This document shows positions 33,591-43,144 of a stretch of DNA of 64,000 bases, piece after piece. The stretch covers positions 1,674,001 through 1,738,000 of the forward strand of contig NZ_CP075523.1 of assembly GCF_018502385.1 (NCBI RefSeq). Reading direction: 5' to 3'. Each line of letters opens with the position of its first letter. The stretch's first letter is position 1. The translations under genes and the position numbers were made by a program. The notes beneath the pieces were generated by a model. That model saw nothing but the letters and a program-made list of their open reading frames with translations. It was not told where the DNA came from and made no database searches. The stretch is from Synechococcus sp. LA31 (GTDB taxonomy: Bacteria > Cyanobacteriota > Cyanobacteriia > PCC-6307 > Cyanobiaceae).

Positions 33591-34514
33591 ATGGCGTTCT
33601 ACTGCCCGGATGGGGCGATGGCCCAACAGCTGGAGGCCACGATCCAAGCCCTGGAAGCCGATGGCCGGGCGGGGCTTGGGCGGCAGCTCTCAATCACCTG
33701 GCTGCGCTACAGCCATTCGCTGATCGACAGCGCCTCCTCCCGCAGCGATCTGGAAAGCTTCTGGGCTGATCAGCCTCGCGGTGCCAGCTGGCGAGGCGAT
33801 CAGGCCCGCTATCCCGCCAGCGTGGTGAAACTGCTGTATCTGGTAGCTGCCGAGGCCTGGCTGCAACGCCAGCTGATCGACGACACCCCGGAACTGCGCC
33901 GTGCCCTGGCGGACATGATCCGCGACTCCAGCAACGACGCCACGGGCCTGGTGCTGGATCTACTTACCGGCACCACCAGTGGCCCACCCCTGCCCGAAAC
34001 AGCCTTCGCGAGCTGGGCCCTGCGCCGCCGGCTGGTGAACCAGTGGTGCGAGCAGCTGGGCTGGAGCGAGTGGGCCGGCTGCAATGCCTGCCAAAAAACC
34101 TGGGGCGACGGCCCCTACGGCCGCGAACGCCAGTTCTATGGAGCAGACCTGGAAAACCGCAACCGCCTCAGCACCGATGTCTGCGCCAGGCTGCTGCATG
34201 GGGTCATGGCCAGCGCGCTCGTGTCACCGCCCGCCTGCAGCCGCATGCGCGAGCTGCTGGGCCGCAGCCTCGATGCGGACGAGCGCGCCGGTGATCCTGA
34301 CAACCAAGTGGATGGCTTCCTTGGCGCCGGCGTGCCAGCAGGAGCGCGGGTATGGAGCAAGGCCGGCTGGATGAGCCAGGCCCGGCACGATGCGGCCTAT
34401 ATCGAGGCCGAAGGGCATGCCCCCACCCTGCTGGTGGTGTTCAGCGAAGGCCACTCACGAGCCGGCGATGAGCAACTCCTGCCCGAGCTGTGCAGGCAAC
34501 TGCTGGCGGCCTAA
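33591..34514 (+). CDS. Class A beta-lactamase-like serine hydrolase
   Basis: The 307-residue protein carries the SxxK nucleophile motif in YPASVVKLLYL (about residues 77-87), an SND motif (DSSNDATGLVLD) that may correspond to SDN, and SKAGW near residue 255 at the place of the usual KTG. It therefore resembles PBP4b/class A-type transpeptidase-hydrolases rather than a resistance enzyme. No signal peptide is obvious. A peptidoglycan-related role would fit its NlpC/P60 neighbour. Confidence 0.8.
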   Translation: MAFYCPDGAMAQQLEATIQALEADGRAGLGRQLSITWLRYSHSLIDSASSRSDLESFWADQPRGASWRGDQARYPASVVKLLYLVAAEAWLQRQLIDDTPELRRALADMIRDSSNDATGLVLDLLTGTTSGPPLPETAFASWALRRRLVNQWCEQLGWSEWAGCNACQKTWGDGPYGRERQFYGADLENRNRLSTDVCARLLHGVMASALVSPPACSRMRELLGRSLDADERAGDPDNQVDGFLGAGVPAGARVWSKAGWMSQARHDAAYIEAEGHAPTLLVVFSEGHSRAGDEQLLPELCRQLLAA

Positions 34515-34532
34515 CGCAAGGGCGGCGACAGC

Positions 34533-34561
34533 AAAAAGCCCCCTCGTTAAGGGGGCTTTTT
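34533..34561 (+). terminator. Rho-independent terminator after the serine hydrolase
   Basis: The perfect hairpin AAAAAGCCCCC, TCGTTAA, GGGGGCTTTTT is followed directly on the plus strand by T residues, and it starts 18 bases after the stop. Being symmetric with A- and T-runs, it could also act on the opposite strand after tRNA-Ser. Confidence 0.9.
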
Positions 34562-34582
34562 GCTCAGGCTTCAGACCTGGAA

Positions 34583-34671
34583 CGGAGAGGGAGGGATTCG
34601 AACCCTCGACAGAAGTTGCCTCCTGTAACTCCTTAGCAGGGAGCCGCTTTCAACCACTCAGCCACCTCTCC
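34583..34671 (-). tRNA. trnS-GCU: tRNA-Ser(GCU)
   Basis: The 89-nt minus-strand sequence folds with a 7-bp acceptor stem GGAGAGG/CCTCTCC, a D arm with GAGTGGTTGAAAG, an anticodon stem-loop CTCCC-TGCTAAG-GAG giving anticodon GCU, a long variable arm and the T loop GGTTCGAATCC. The long variable arm supports Ser. CCA is not encoded. Confidence 0.95.
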
Positions 34672-34689
34672 AGCGGCTCGCTGACTTTA

Positions 34690-35880
34690 TCAGCCGCCCG
34701 GGCCAATGGAGGGCAGCCGTGGAAGCCGGTGCTTGAAGCCGCAGAGGATCTCCCAGGGGATGGTGCCGCAAGGATCACTCCAGGCCAGCGGATCGATGCG
34801 CTCGCCGCCATCGCTGCCGAGCAGTGTCACCACGCTGCCCTGATCGAGCTCGGGGGCATCGGTGGCGTCGAGCACCAGCTGGTCCATGGTGATCGCGCCA
34901 ACCTGTGGGATGCGCCGGCCACGGTGGAGCACATGCAAGCGGTTGGAGAGCAGGCGCGGAACCCCATCGGCGTAGCCGATGCTCACCACCGCCAACCGGC
35001 TGGGGCGCTGGGTGGTGAAGCGATGGCCATAACTCACTCCCACACCAGCAGCCACCTCACGGATCAGGTTCACCCGCGCCCGCACCTGCATGGCTGGTTT
35101 CAGCTCCAGGCCACCGCCGAGGTGCGCGGCAGGGCGGTGGCCGTAGAGGGCCAAACCCACCCGCACCATGTCGTAGTGGAGCTGAGGAGCGCGAAGGGTG
35201 CCGGCGGAATTGGCCAGGTGGCGACAGCCGCTGGCCAGGCCGGCCTGCTGCAGGGCCGTGAGCACCGCCTCAAAGCGCTGCTGCTGTTGCTGGGTGAGCG
35301 CATCGAGGCCGCCACCCGGAGCATCCGCATCTGCCAAATGGGAATACACGCCAGCCAGCTGCACAGCCTCCAGGCCTGAGATGGCTTCCACCAGGCGAGG
35401 ACCATCGTTCCAGGCTGCCCCGAGGCGGGCCATGCCGGTATCGAGCTTCAGCTGCACCCCCATGGGCCGGCCGCTGCTGTCGGCGAGGTTTTGGCACAGC
35501 AGCGCCTCGCGCATGCTGCTGAGGGTGGGCATCAGCTGCCAATGCAGACAGGCCCGCAGTTCATCGGGCTGGGTGAGATTCCCCATCACCAGCACGGGCT
35601 GATGCAAGCCGGCCTGGCGCAGTTCCAGCCCTTCTTGCAGCGTGGCCACCCCGAAGGACGTGGCCCCACCGGCGGCAGCGGCCCGGGCCACCGGCACTGC
35701 CCCGTGGCCATAGCCATCAGCCTTCACCACAGCCATGAGGCTGGAGCCGGGCGCGAGGGAGCGCAGCAAGCTGCAGGCATTGGCCTGCACGGCCGCTTCG
35801 CACACCTCGACCCATGCCCGCTGACGCGGGTGGGGCCAGGGTTCAGCCCCAGGGCTGATCACCGGTGAAGCTTCCGTCAT
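34690..35880 (-). CDS. alr: Alanine racemase
   Basis: Alr interconverts L- and D-alanine for peptidoglycan, using PLP. The 396-residue product shows the PLP-lysine motif AVVKADGYGHGAVPVARAA near residue 50. The C-terminal catalytic Tyr region is in GVSYGHRFTTQRPSRLAVVS. The segment QLVLDATDAPELDQGSVVTL is also typical. Its end lies 18 bp from tRNA-Ser. The start at 35880 gives a short N-terminal extension of about 20 residues, which is normal for cyanobacterial Alr. Confidence 0.96.
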   Translation of the reverse strand: MTEASPVISPGAEPWPHPRQRAWVEVCEAAVQANACSLLRSLAPGSSLMAVVKADGYGHGAVPVARAAAAGGATSFGVATLQEGLELRQAGLHQPVLVMGNLTQPDELRACLHWQLMPTLSSMREALLCQNLADSSGRPMGVQLKLDTGMARLGAAWNDGPRLVEAISGLEAVQLAGVYSHLADADAPGGGLDALTQQQQQRFEAVLTALQQAGLASGCRHLANSAGTLRAPQLHYDMVRVGLALYGHRPAAHLGGGLELKPAMQVRARVNLIREVAAGVGVSYGHRFTTQRPSRLAVVSIGYADGVPRLLSNRLHVLHRGRRIPQVGAITMDQLVLDATDAPELDQGSVVTLLGSDGGERIDPLAWSDPCGTIPWEILCGFKHRLPRLPSIGPGG

Positions 35881-35982
35881 CCAGCTACAGGATGTGCTGA
35901 GCGTAAGCGGGGATTCATAACGCCACTAGACGTTCCCCCTAGCATGGCGGGCAATTCACGGGCTGCCAGGGGACGCACTCCC

Positions 35983-36510
35983 ATGGGCCACGTTCTGGTT
36001 CTCAACGCCTCCTTCGAACCGCTGAACATCACCAGCTGGCGGCGGGCCACGGTGATGGTGCTCAAAGGGAAGGCCGAGGGCCTCGAACATGCCGCCGATC
36101 TGCAGCTGCGGCCTGGCCTGCACCGCCCCACGGTGATCCGACTGCGCCAATTTGTGCGGGTGCCATTCCGTGCCCTGCCGCTGACCCGCCGCAATCTGTT
36201 CCACCGCGACGGCCACCGCTGCCAGTACTGCGGCAGCCTGAGCGAACGGCTTTCAATTGATCACGTGATGCCGCGCAGCCGCGGCGGTAGTCACAGCTGG
36301 GACAACGTGACCACCGCCTGCCTCCGGTGCAACGTGCACAAGGGCAACCGCACCCCCCGCGAGGCGGGGATGGTGTTGTTGCATCAGCCGCGACGCCCGC
36401 TGAGCGGCCCCTTGTTTGAGGCTCAGCGGCAGATGGCCAGGGGCCAGCACCGCGAGTGGGCCAAGTATGTGCAGGGTTGGGACGAACGCGACTTGAGCGC
36501 CGCCGCCTGA
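35983..36510 (+). CDS. HNH endonuclease family protein
   Basis: The 175-residue product has an N-terminal MGHVLVLNASFEPLNI block and then the HNH core: HRCQYCGSLSERLSIDHVMP, followed by SWDNVTTACLRCNVHKGNR. The two CxxC pairs bind zinc, and the HH and N/H residues form the nuclease site. This group is widespread in cyanobacteria as a free-standing, host-conserved protein of unknown biological role. I chose ATG 35983; ATG 35944 gives 13 extra residues. It is divergent from alr. Confidence 0.88.
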   Translation: MGHVLVLNASFEPLNITSWRRATVMVLKGKAEGLEHAADLQLRPGLHRPTVIRLRQFVRVPFRALPLTRRNLFHRDGHRCQYCGSLSERLSIDHVMPRSRGGSHSWDNVTTACLRCNVHKGNRTPREAGMVLLHQPRRPLSGPLFEAQRQMARGQHREWAKYVQGWDERDLSAAA

Positions 36511-36529
36511 GCGGGACTGAGCGCACCAT

Positions 36530-37627
36530 TCAGCCGTTGGCCTGCTCCGCCAGAGCCTCAAGCTGGCGACGCTGATCGGCCGATACGCAAGCTCCAATTA
36601 CTTCAGCCAGCTGGCCCTGGAGCACCGGTTCGAGCGAAAAGTTGCGGCTGAGGCGGTGATCGGTGGTGCGGTTGTCCTTGTAGTTGTAGGTGCGGATCTT
36701 CTCGCTCCGGTCGCCCGTACCCACCTGAGCCAAACGGGCGGAGCGCTCCTCCGCGTTAGCCGCCGCCAGCTCGCGCTCATAGAGCTTGGCTCGCAAAATC
36801 TCCAAGGCCCGTTCGCGGTTTTGCAGTTGGGAGCGCTCCTGGGTGCAGAACACGCGGATGCCCGTTGGTTTGTGCAGCAGGTCGACCGCCGTCTCCACCT
36901 TGTTCACGTTCTGGCCGCCGGCACCGCCAGAGCGGGCCGTGCTGATCTCCAGATCACCGGAATCGATCTGCACCTCCACCGGATCGGCCTCAGGCATCAC
37001 CGCCACCGTGGCTGTCGACGTGTGCACACGGCCCTGAGATTCGGTGGCCGGCACCCGCTGGACGCGGTGCACCCCAGCCTCAAACTTCAACTGGCTAAAC
37101 ACACCCTCCCCTTTGATCGCCAGGATCAATTCCTTGTAGCCGCCGAGCTCAGCTTCCGATGCGCTCACCGGCTGCACCTTCCAGCCCACGCTCTGGGCAT
37201 AGCGCTCATACATGCGCGCCAGATCGCCGGCCCACAGGGCGGCCTCATCACCGCCCGCACCAGCACGAATCTCCAACATCACACTGCGCTCATCGCGAGG
37301 ATCGCGTGGCAGCAGCGCCAGGGTGAGCTGCTCCTCGAGGGCACTGATCCTCGTGGCCAACACAGCCAGTTCTTCCTGGGCTAGGGCCTCGAGGTCGAGA
37401 TCGCCGCGGCTCTCGCGCAGCAGCTCACGGGCCTGCTGCTCCTGGCCTTGGAGGGTCTGCAGTTCGTCGTAGCCCATCACCAGAGGCTCGAGCCGGGCCC
37501 GTTCGCGGGCGATCGGTTCGAGCTGCGCAGGGTTGGCGGCCACATCCGGATCCGCCAGCTGGCGCTCCAGGGTGTCGAAGGTGGTGCGCGCCGCGTCGAG
37601 GCGCTCGCTCAGAAAGGAAGCATCCAT
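36530..37627 (-). CDS. prfA: Peptide chain release factor 1
   Basis: RF1 reads UAA and UAG stops and hydrolyses peptidyl-tRNA on the ribosome. The 365-residue product has the GGQ catalytic loop in [19 protein letters not shown] near residue 230. The PxT-type recognition region is in [20 protein letters not shown]. Length and C terminus are normal. It follows rpmE on the same strand, with a terminator hairpin between the two. Confidence 0.97.
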   Translation of the reverse strand: MDASFLSERLDAARTTFDTLERQLADPDVAANPAQLEPIARERARLEPLVMGYDELQTLQGQEQQARELLRESRGDLDLEALAQEELAVLATRISALEEQLTLALLPRDPRDERSVMLEIRAGAGGDEAALWAGDLARMYERYAQSVGWKVQPVSASEAELGGYKELILAIKGEGVFSQLKFEAGVHRVQRVPATESQGRVHTSTATVAVMPEADPVEVQIDSGDLEISTARSGGAGGQNVNKVETAVDLLHKPTGIRVFCTQERSQLQNRERALEILRAKLYERELAAANAEERSARLAQVGTGDRSEKIRTYNYKDNRTTDHRLSRNFSLEPVLQGQLAEVIGACVSADQRRQLEALAEQANG

Positions 37628-37662
37628 GCAGGAAGAGAACGACCGAGCAACCGGTGGACAGC

Positions 37663-37692
37663 AAAAAGCCGGATGCCCTGAAGCATCCGGCT
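37663..37692 (-). terminator. Rho-independent terminator after rpmE
   Basis: On the minus strand the stem AGCCGGATGC / GCATCCGGCT is followed by TTTTT. It lies 50 bases after the rpmE stop and 36 bases before the prfA start, so it ends the ribosomal transcript or attenuates prfA. Confidence 0.85.
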
Positions 37693-37741
37693 CTCAGTAG
37701 TTACCGCACCACAGGCACGACAACCATCAAGGTGAGGGCGA

Positions 37742-38005
37742 TCAGGCTTTGGAGTCAGCCGCCTTGTTATCACCGGCAGGCGTATCGGCGTTGGAGGCGC
37801 CGGCCATGCCGTATTTGCGCATGAAACGGTCCACACGACCCTCGGTGTCGAGAATCTTTTGGGTGCCGGTGTAGAAGGGATGATTGCCGCTCCACACATC
37901 CACGTGGAGTTCGGGCGAGGTGGAGCCGGTGGTCATCACCACTTCTCCGTTGCAGATCACCTTGGCATCGGGGTACCAGGTGGGATGGATTTCGGCCTTC
38001 GGCAT
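37742..38005 (-). CDS. rpmE: 50S ribosomal protein L31
   Basis: The 87-residue protein has MPKAEIHPTWYPDAKVICNG and SGNHPFYTGTQKILDTEGRV, the L31 core. It has one Cys, so the four-Cys zinc site of the classic type is missing, which is usual for cyanobacterial L31. A short acidic/Ala tail follows. It lies 32 bp downstream of rpsI. Confidence 0.95.
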   Translation of the reverse strand: MPKAEIHPTWYPDAKVICNGEVVMTTGSTSPELHVDVWSGNHPFYTGTQKILDTEGRVDRFMRKYGMAGASNADTPAGDNKAADSKA

Positions 38006-38037
38006 GACGGATACGGGGCTGAGGAGCGGAAGCGGAA

Positions 38038-38439
38038 TCAGCGCTTGGAGAACTGAGGAGCCTTACGGGCTTTCTTCAGGCCGTACTTACGACGCTCCTT
38101 GGCGCGGGGGTCACGGCTGAGGTGGCCTTCGGTCTTCAGAGGCTTGCGGTTGTCTGGGGAGAGTTCGCACAGAGCACGGGCTGCACCCTGCTTGATGGCG
38201 TCGGCCTGGCCGGTGAGGCCACCACCACGCACGTTCACCAGCAGGTCGTACTCACTCGCGAGACCCAGGGTCTGCAGAGGAGCGTTGACGGCAGCCAGAT
38301 AAACGGGGTTGTAGTTGAGGTAGTTATCGCCGGGGCGACCATTGATGGTCACAGTGCCGGTGCCGGGAACCACGCGCACACGGGCGACCGCAGTCTTGCG
38401 GCGACCTGTTCCCCAGTAAACGACGGTGTTGGTGCTCAT
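38038..38439 (-). CDS. rpsI: 30S ribosomal protein S9
   Basis: The 133-residue protein has the S9 signature [20 protein letters not shown] and ends in [12 protein letters not shown], the C-terminal tail that reaches the P site. It overlaps rplM by 4 bases (ATGA), so translational coupling with L13 is likely. Confidence 0.96.
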   Translation of the reverse strand: MSTNTVVYWGTGRRKTAVARVRVVPGTGTVTINGRPGDNYLNYNPVYLAAVNAPLQTLGLASEYDLLVNVRGGGLTGQADAIKQGAARALCELSPDNRKPLKTEGHLSRDPRAKERRKYGLKKARKAPQFSKR

Positions 38440-38888
38440 TGGGCGGAAGCGGCGGGATCGAGGGCGAGGGCCTGGGGCTGCTGAGCGGCGTGGGGATGCT
38501 CGGCACCCTTGTACACCTTCAGCTTGCGGAACAGCTGACGACCGAGGGCGTTGTGAGGGAGCATGCCCTTCACAGCCTTCTCGATGATGCGCTCAGGAAT
38601 ACGGGCCTGCAGCGCAGCAAAGCTTTCGGTCTTCATGCCACCGGGACGACCGGAATGGCGGCGATAGACCTTCGTCGTGGACTTGTTGCCACTCACCTTC
38701 ACTTTCTCAGCATTGATCACCACGACAAAGTCGCCGGCGTCGATGTGGGGAGCGAAGTTGGGGTTGTTCTTGCCCCGGAGCACCGATGCCACTTCACTGG
38801 CGAGACGGCCGAGGGTCTGGTTCTCAGCATCCACCAGATACCACTGGCGACTGGAGGGATCCTGAGGGGGAACGAGAGTCTTGTTCAT
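38436..38888 (-). CDS. rplM: 50S ribosomal protein L13
   Basis: The 150-residue L13 begins [20 protein letters not shown] and contains [20 protein letters not shown] and [23 protein letters not shown] 38888 matches the family start; the frame continues upstream without support. The C terminus has an Ala/Gln-rich extension ([17 protein letters not shown]). Confidence 0.95.
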   Translation of the reverse strand: MNKTLVPPQDPSSRQWYLVDAENQTLGRLASEVASVLRGKNNPNFAPHIDAGDFVVVINAEKVKVSGNKSTTKVYRRHSGRPGGMKTESFAALQARIPERIIEKAVKGMLPHNALGRQLFRKLKVYKGAEHPHAAQQPQALALDPAASAQ

Positions 38889-39068
38889 CGCACCGGCGGG
38901 CCGGATCGGTAAAGCTCCACCACTCAGCAAACGAGCAGGGGGGCGGGACAGGGTGTCTGGACGGAATGTCTGGACTGGGACGGCAGGGCGTCCGATCACT
39001 CGGACGTCTGTAGCTCGTGGAGCGACACTACCTCGCGGCCGAACCCACCCTCGGCGCGGAGGGAGCGA

Positions 39069-39926
39069 TCAGGCGCGCGGAGGAGAGTCGGACGACTCCA
39101 GCAAATACCGCGGTTGACAATCGTACCAGGCCACATCCGGGAAGACCGCTGTGGGGTACCCCACCCGCAGCAAGGTGAGCCCATGGGGCGGAGCTGCCTC
39201 TTTGACCTCATGGCGGGCACCGCTGCGCCAGCGCAGCGCGAAGGCCTCGAGGCTGAGGCGCTGCTCACCCACAGCCACCAGCTGCCCCATCACCAACCGC
39301 ACCATGCCGTAGAGAAAACCACTGGCCTGAAGCTCCACATCGATCAAATCACCACGCCGCTCCACCTTCACCTCCTGAAGGGTGGTGCGCGAATGAGACC
39401 TCGAGCTACCCGCCCGTTCAAAGGCGGCGAAATCATGTTCTCCGAGCATGCCCTCAAGGGCCTCACGCATCAGCTGCTCGTCGAGACGCAACTGGTAGCG
39501 GTGCCAGGTCCAAGGTGCCAGGAACAGATTCGGCAACCGGGCGTTGTAGAGGGTGTATCGGTACCGCCTGTAGGTGGCACTGAAGCAAGCGTGCCAATGG
39601 GGGGACACCTCGACCCCAGCACGCACACGGATACTGGCCGGCAATCGCCCATTCAGGGCGGCAGGCCAACGAGAGGCTGGGATCGGACCTTCCGCGTCAA
39701 AGTGCACCACCTGAGCTGCGGCATGCACCCCTGTGTCAGTGCGCCCAGCAGCCTGCACGCGCACAGGCCGGCGAGGATCCAAAGCGGCAATGGCCACTTC
39801 GAGAGCTTCCTGAATGCTGGGATCACGGGGTTGCCGCTGCCAGCCGCAATAAGGGGCCCCGTCGTATTGCAAGCAGAGCGCAATGCGCCGCGTTGCGGGG
39901 CTCACAGGATCAGCGCGTGGTTCCAC
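39069..39926 (-). CDS. truA: tRNA pseudouridine(38-40) synthase
   Basis: TruA makes pseudouridine at positions 38-40 of the anticodon stem. The product contains the catalytic Asp in [20 protein letters not shown], then RRYRYTLYN and the [13 protein letters not shown] region. The start is uncertain: GTG 39926 gives 285 residues and GTG 39905 gives 278. The gene lies between rplQ and rplM, as in many cyanobacteria. Confidence 0.92.
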   Translation of the reverse strand: MEPRADPVSPATRRIALCLQYDGAPYCGWQRQPRDPSIQEALEVAIAALDPRRPVRVQAAGRTDTGVHAAAQVVHFDAEGPIPASRWPAALNGRLPASIRVRAGVEVSPHWHACFSATYRRYRYTLYNARLPNLFLAPWTWHRYQLRLDEQLMREALEGMLGEHDFAAFERAGSSRSHSRTTLQEVKVERRGDLIDVELQASGFLYGMVRLVMGQLVAVGEQRLSLEAFALRWRSGARHEVKEAAPPHGLTLLRVGYPTAVFPDVAWYDCQPRYLLESSDSPPRA

Positions 39927-39956
39927 AACGGCGAAGGGTACAGATCCAGACACAAC

Positions 39957-39988
39957 AAAGCCGCGCGGACCGATGGATCCCACGCGGC
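39957..39988 (-). terminator. Possible hairpin terminator between rplQ and truA
   Basis: On the minus strand the arms GCCGCG and CGCGGC enclose a further imperfect inner stem and are followed by only CTTTG. The T-run is short, so partial termination at best is likely. Confidence 0.35.
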
Positions 39989-40010
39989 CAGTTGGTGAGC
40001 CGAAGCTGAA

Positions 40011-40361
40011 TCAGACGAGCTCGATAATCGCCATCTCGGCGTTATCACCACGACGGGGAACGGTACGAATGATGCGGGTGTAGCCGCCGTTGCGATCGCC
40101 GTAACGGTCTTGTGCCTTATCGAACAGGGCGTGAACGAGCTGCTTGTCGTAGATGTAGCCGATGGCCCGGCGGCGGGCGGCGAGGCTGCCATCCTTGGCC
40201 AGGCTGATCATGCGCTCAGCTTCATCGCGCAGGGCCTTGGCACGGGCTTTGGTGGTCGTGAGACGACCTTCGCGGATCAACTGCGTCGTGAGAGCGCGCA
40301 GCATGGCTTTGCGTTGGTCAGCGGGGCGTCCCAGCTTGGGGACTCGGCACTGGTGGCGCAT
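40011..40361 (-). CDS. rplQ: 50S ribosomal protein L17
   Basis: The 116-residue L17 starts [20 protein letters not shown] and carries [20 protein letters not shown] and the end [20 protein letters not shown]. It directly follows rpoA, the common end of the alpha operon. Confidence 0.96.
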   Translation of the reverse strand: MRHQCRVPKLGRPADQRKAMLRALTTQLIREGRLTTTKARAKALRDEAERMISLAKDGSLAARRRAIGYIYDKQLVHALFDKAQDRYGDRNGGYTRIIRTVPRRGDNAEMAIIELV

Positions 40362-40414
40362 GACGGATGCGGAGGGTAAGCGTTAACAGGGAAGGAGTCG
40401 TGACGCGCGCTGAA

Positions 40415-41353
40415 TCAAGCGCTGGTGCGGCTCTGGGGCAGGGAGATGCCGATGCGTTCAAGCGCCTCGATCACTTCATCAGCCGACTTCGAACCGAAGT
40501 TCTTGATCTCCAGCAAATCTTCGTAGCTGAAGCCCATCAGATCGGACACGGAGTTGACCTGGGCGCGCTTGAGGCAGTTGTAAGCGCGAACCGAAAGGTT
40601 GAGCTCCTCGAGAGGGATCTGGGCCTCAGCGGAAGGCTCGGGCTCCAGGCCAGGCTCATCGACCATCGTGAGACTGGCCAGGGGCTGGAACAGCGCAATC
40701 AGCTGATTGGCCGCCTGGGCCATGGCATCGTCAGGCGTGACGGAGCCATCGGTTTCGATCTCAAGACGCAGGCGCTCGCGGGCCGAACCACCTTCGCCCA
40801 CAGCGGTTTCGTCAACGCTGTAGTTCACGCGGCGCACCGGCATGAACACGGCATCGATCTGCAATAGATCAATGGCACTGGTGTCTTCGTTGCGACGATC
40901 CACAGGGCGATAGCCCACACCCCGCTCCACGTGCACCTCAAGCTCGAGGCTGTAGCCGTCGGCCACGGTGGCAATCGGACGGTCAGCATCGATCACGCTC
41001 ACCTGCGAGGAAAACTGCAGGTCGGAGGCGGTCACAGTGCAGGGGCCATTGGCCACCAACCGGCCGATCTCCAGCTCGCGGGTGCGGCTGCTAACGGCGA
41101 TGTCCTTGCAATTGAGCAGGATGTCGAGAACGTCTTCACGCACACCGGGCACGGTGGCGTACTCATGATTCACGCCGGCGATGCGCACGGCGGTGATGGC
41201 GCTGCCCTCGAGGGCTCCCATCAGCACGCGGCGCAGGGAATTGCCGAGGGTGATGGCCTGACCCCGCTCAAGGGGGCCGATCACAAAGACGCCGGTCTGG
41301 GAACGGTCGTCGGCGATCTGGTGTTCAACCCGATCGATCTGGTACTGCAACAC
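40415..41353 (-). CDS. rpoA: RNA polymerase alpha subunit
   Basis: The 312-residue alpha subunit has the N-terminal assembly domain ([20 protein letters not shown]) and the C-terminal DNA- and activator-binding domain ([20 protein letters not shown], then [17 protein letters not shown]). GTG 41353 is chosen since [12 protein letters not shown] matches the family's N terminus; the upstream in-frame stretch is not conserved. No good ribosome site precedes the GTG. A small GC hairpin lies in the leader. Confidence 0.95.
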   Translation of the reverse strand: MLQYQIDRVEHQIADDRSQTGVFVIGPLERGQAITLGNSLRRVLMGALEGSAITAVRIAGVNHEYATVPGVREDVLDILLNCKDIAVSSRTRELEIGRLVANGPCTVTASDLQFSSQVSVIDADRPIATVADGYSLELEVHVERGVGYRPVDRRNEDTSAIDLLQIDAVFMPVRRVNYSVDETAVGEGGSARERLRLEIETDGSVTPDDAMAQAANQLIALFQPLASLTMVDEPGLEPEPSAEAQIPLEELNLSVRAYNCLKRAQVNSVSDLMGFSYEDLLEIKNFGSKSADEVIEALERIGISLPQSRTSA

Positions 41354-41410
41354 GGTCTGAAGCTCAAAAAAAGAGGAGGAGCCCCCTCTGGGGCGGGGCA
41401 AGGCGTCGGA

Positions 41411-41803
41411 TCAGACCCGGCGACGCTTGGAGCGACGGCAGCCGTTGTGGGGCAGAGGGGTGACGTCGCGAATCAAGGTGATCTCCAAACCGGCCACCTG
41501 CAGAGCACGAATGGCGGTTTCACGGCCGGAGCCAGGACCGCGCACCAGCACCTCGATCTGGCGCATCCCCTGCTCAAGGGCGCGACGGGCGGCGGCTTCT
41601 GCAGCGGTCTGGGCGGCAAAGGGGGTGCCCTTACGGGCGCCCTTGAATCCGCTGGCCCCAGCGGAGCTCCAGGAGATCACTTCACCGGCGGTGTCGGTGA
41701 TTGAAACGATGGTGTTGTTGAAGGTGCTTTGAATGTGCGCCACACCATTGGGCACATTGCGCTTCGTTTTCTTGGCGCCGGATTTCTTGGCAGGCTTGGC
41801 CAT
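41411..41803 (-). CDS. rpsK: 30S ribosomal protein S11
   Basis: The 130-residue protein shows [20 protein letters not shown] and the C-terminal [20 protein letters not shown], the S11 hallmarks. It sits between rpsM and rpoA as in the alpha operon. Confidence 0.97.
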   Translation of the reverse strand: MAKPAKKSGAKKTKRNVPNGVAHIQSTFNNTIVSITDTAGEVISWSSAGASGFKGARKGTPFAAQTAAEAAARRALEQGMRQIEVLVRGPGSGRETAIRALQVAGLEITLIRDVTPLPHNGCRRSKRRRV

Positions 41804-41933
41804 GGGTTAGAGCCCTGCAGGAGCAGGGAGGTGATCAGGGAACTGAGGGGGGCAACCTGGTGACGACCGGGTCCTATGGGAACCGGACGGCAGGTGCTTG
41901 AGGAGGCAAAGAAGGCCGAAAGCAGGCCAGGCC

Positions 41934-42299
41934 TTACTTCTTCTTACCGGCAACGGTCTTACGAGCACCGCGGCGAGTGCGCGCATTCGTACGGGTGCGC
42001 TGACCGCGCACAGGCAGGCCCACGCGGTGGCGACGGCCACGCACGCAGCCGATGTCTTGGAGACGCTTGAGGGCCATACCCTCCTGGCGGCGCAGGTCGC
42101 CTTCAAGGGTGTAGCTCTCAGCGGCGCCGCGCAGCTTCTGCACGTCGGCGTCGTCGAGGTCCTTGACGCGGGTGTCGGGGTTGACCCCGGTTTTGGCCAG
42201 GATTTTTTGGGCCGTTGTCAGGCCAATCCCGTACACATAGGTGAGGGCGATTTCGATCCTCTTGTCACGAGGAATATCAACGCCGGCAATCCGAGCCAC
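41934..42299 (-). CDS. rpsM: 30S ribosomal protein S13
   Basis: The 121-residue S13 begins [20 protein letters not shown] and ends in [20 protein letters not shown], the tRNA-facing tail. GTG 42299 is the only start that fits the family; the longer frame reaching 42353 lacks support. It follows rpmJ. Confidence 0.95.
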   Translation of the reverse strand: MARIAGVDIPRDKRIEIALTYVYGIGLTTAQKILAKTGVNPDTRVKDLDDADVQKLRGAAESYTLEGDLRRQEGMALKRLQDIGCVRGRRHRVGLPVRGQRTRTNARTRRGARKTVAGKKK

Positions 42300-42367
42300 A
42301 GAAACTAACGATGGGGTGAGCAGGGGAGGGGTTGGCCCAAGGGCCGGGAGCAAGACTCAACCAGGGA

Positions 42368-42481
42368 TCAACCCTGGCGCTGCTTGTGCTTCGGGTTGGC
42401 GCAAATCACCATTACCCGGCCGTGGCGACGGATCACCCGGCACTTGTCGCACATCTTCTTGACCGAGGCACGCACCTTCAT
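42368..42481 (-). CDS. rpmJ: 50S ribosomal protein L36
   Basis: The 37-residue protein, starting [20 protein letters not shown] and ending [11 protein letters not shown], has the zinc-ribbon residues of L36 (CxxC and C...H). It lies between adk and rpsM. infA, found between them in some cyanobacteria, is not here. Confidence 0.95.
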   Translation of the reverse strand: MKVRASVKKMCDKCRVIRRHGRVMVICANPKHKQRQG

Positions 42482-42527
42482 GGGAGCGGTCTCTCCATTT
42501 TTGCAAACGACGACCCTATCACAGCGG

Positions 42528-43076
42528 TCAAGCCAACAAAGCTGCAATTCGCGCTCCGATCTGCTCCACCGTGCCGGCTGCTTCCACGGGCGCCAACAGG
42601 TTTCGCTCGCGGTAGTAAGCGATCAGAGGCTCGGTCTGTTGGCGATACACCTCGAGGCGATGGCGGATCACCTCCTCGTTGTCGTCGGCACGGCCGCGAG
42701 ACAACAAACGCTGGACCAGCACCGCATCGTCGAGCTCCATCAGAACCACCAGTTCAATCTGCTGACTGAGCTGTTCAAGCAGCTGTGCCAGGGCATCGGC
42801 CTGGGCCACATTGCGAGGGAATCCATCCAGCAACCAGCCGCCACTGTGGGCCTCCAAACGGCTGCGCACGATCGCCAGCACCAGCGCATCGCTGACCAGC
42901 TCACCACGAGCCATCACCGTCTCTGCCTCCTTGCCGAGCGCACTGCCAGCGGCCACTTCGGCGCGCAACAGATCTCCGGTGGAGAGGTGAAGCAGCCCCT
43001 GGCTTTCGGCCAAACGCTGAGCCTGGGTGCCTTTACCGGCGCCCGGGGGGCCAAGGAAGAGAAGGCGTTGCTTCAT
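42528..43076 (-). CDS. adk: Adenylate kinase
   Basis: Adk equilibrates ATP, ADP and AMP. The 182-residue short form begins [20 protein letters not shown] with the P-loop and includes [36 protein letters not shown] and a shortened LID ([18 protein letters not shown]). It lacks the zinc-type LID insert, typical for this group. It follows secY after 68 bp. Confidence 0.95.
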   Translation of the reverse strand: MKQRLLFLGPPGAGKGTQAQRLAESQGLLHLSTGDLLRAEVAAGSALGKEAETVMARGELVSDALVLAIVRSRLEAHSGGWLLDGFPRNVAQADALAQLLEQLSQQIELVVLMELDDAVLVQRLLSRGRADDNEEVIRHRLEVYRQQTEPLIAYYRERNLLAPVEAAGTVEQIGARIAALLA

Positions 43077-43144
43077 CACGAGAGGGGTAAACAACAAATC
43101 GGAGTGGGACAACAACAGACACCTGGCATGAGCTCAGCCAAGGC

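Noticed and set aside
42361-42377. Short inverted repeat CCAGGG...CCCTGG at the rpmJ stop
   Set aside because: The arms are only six bases and no T-run follows, so it is not a convincing terminator.
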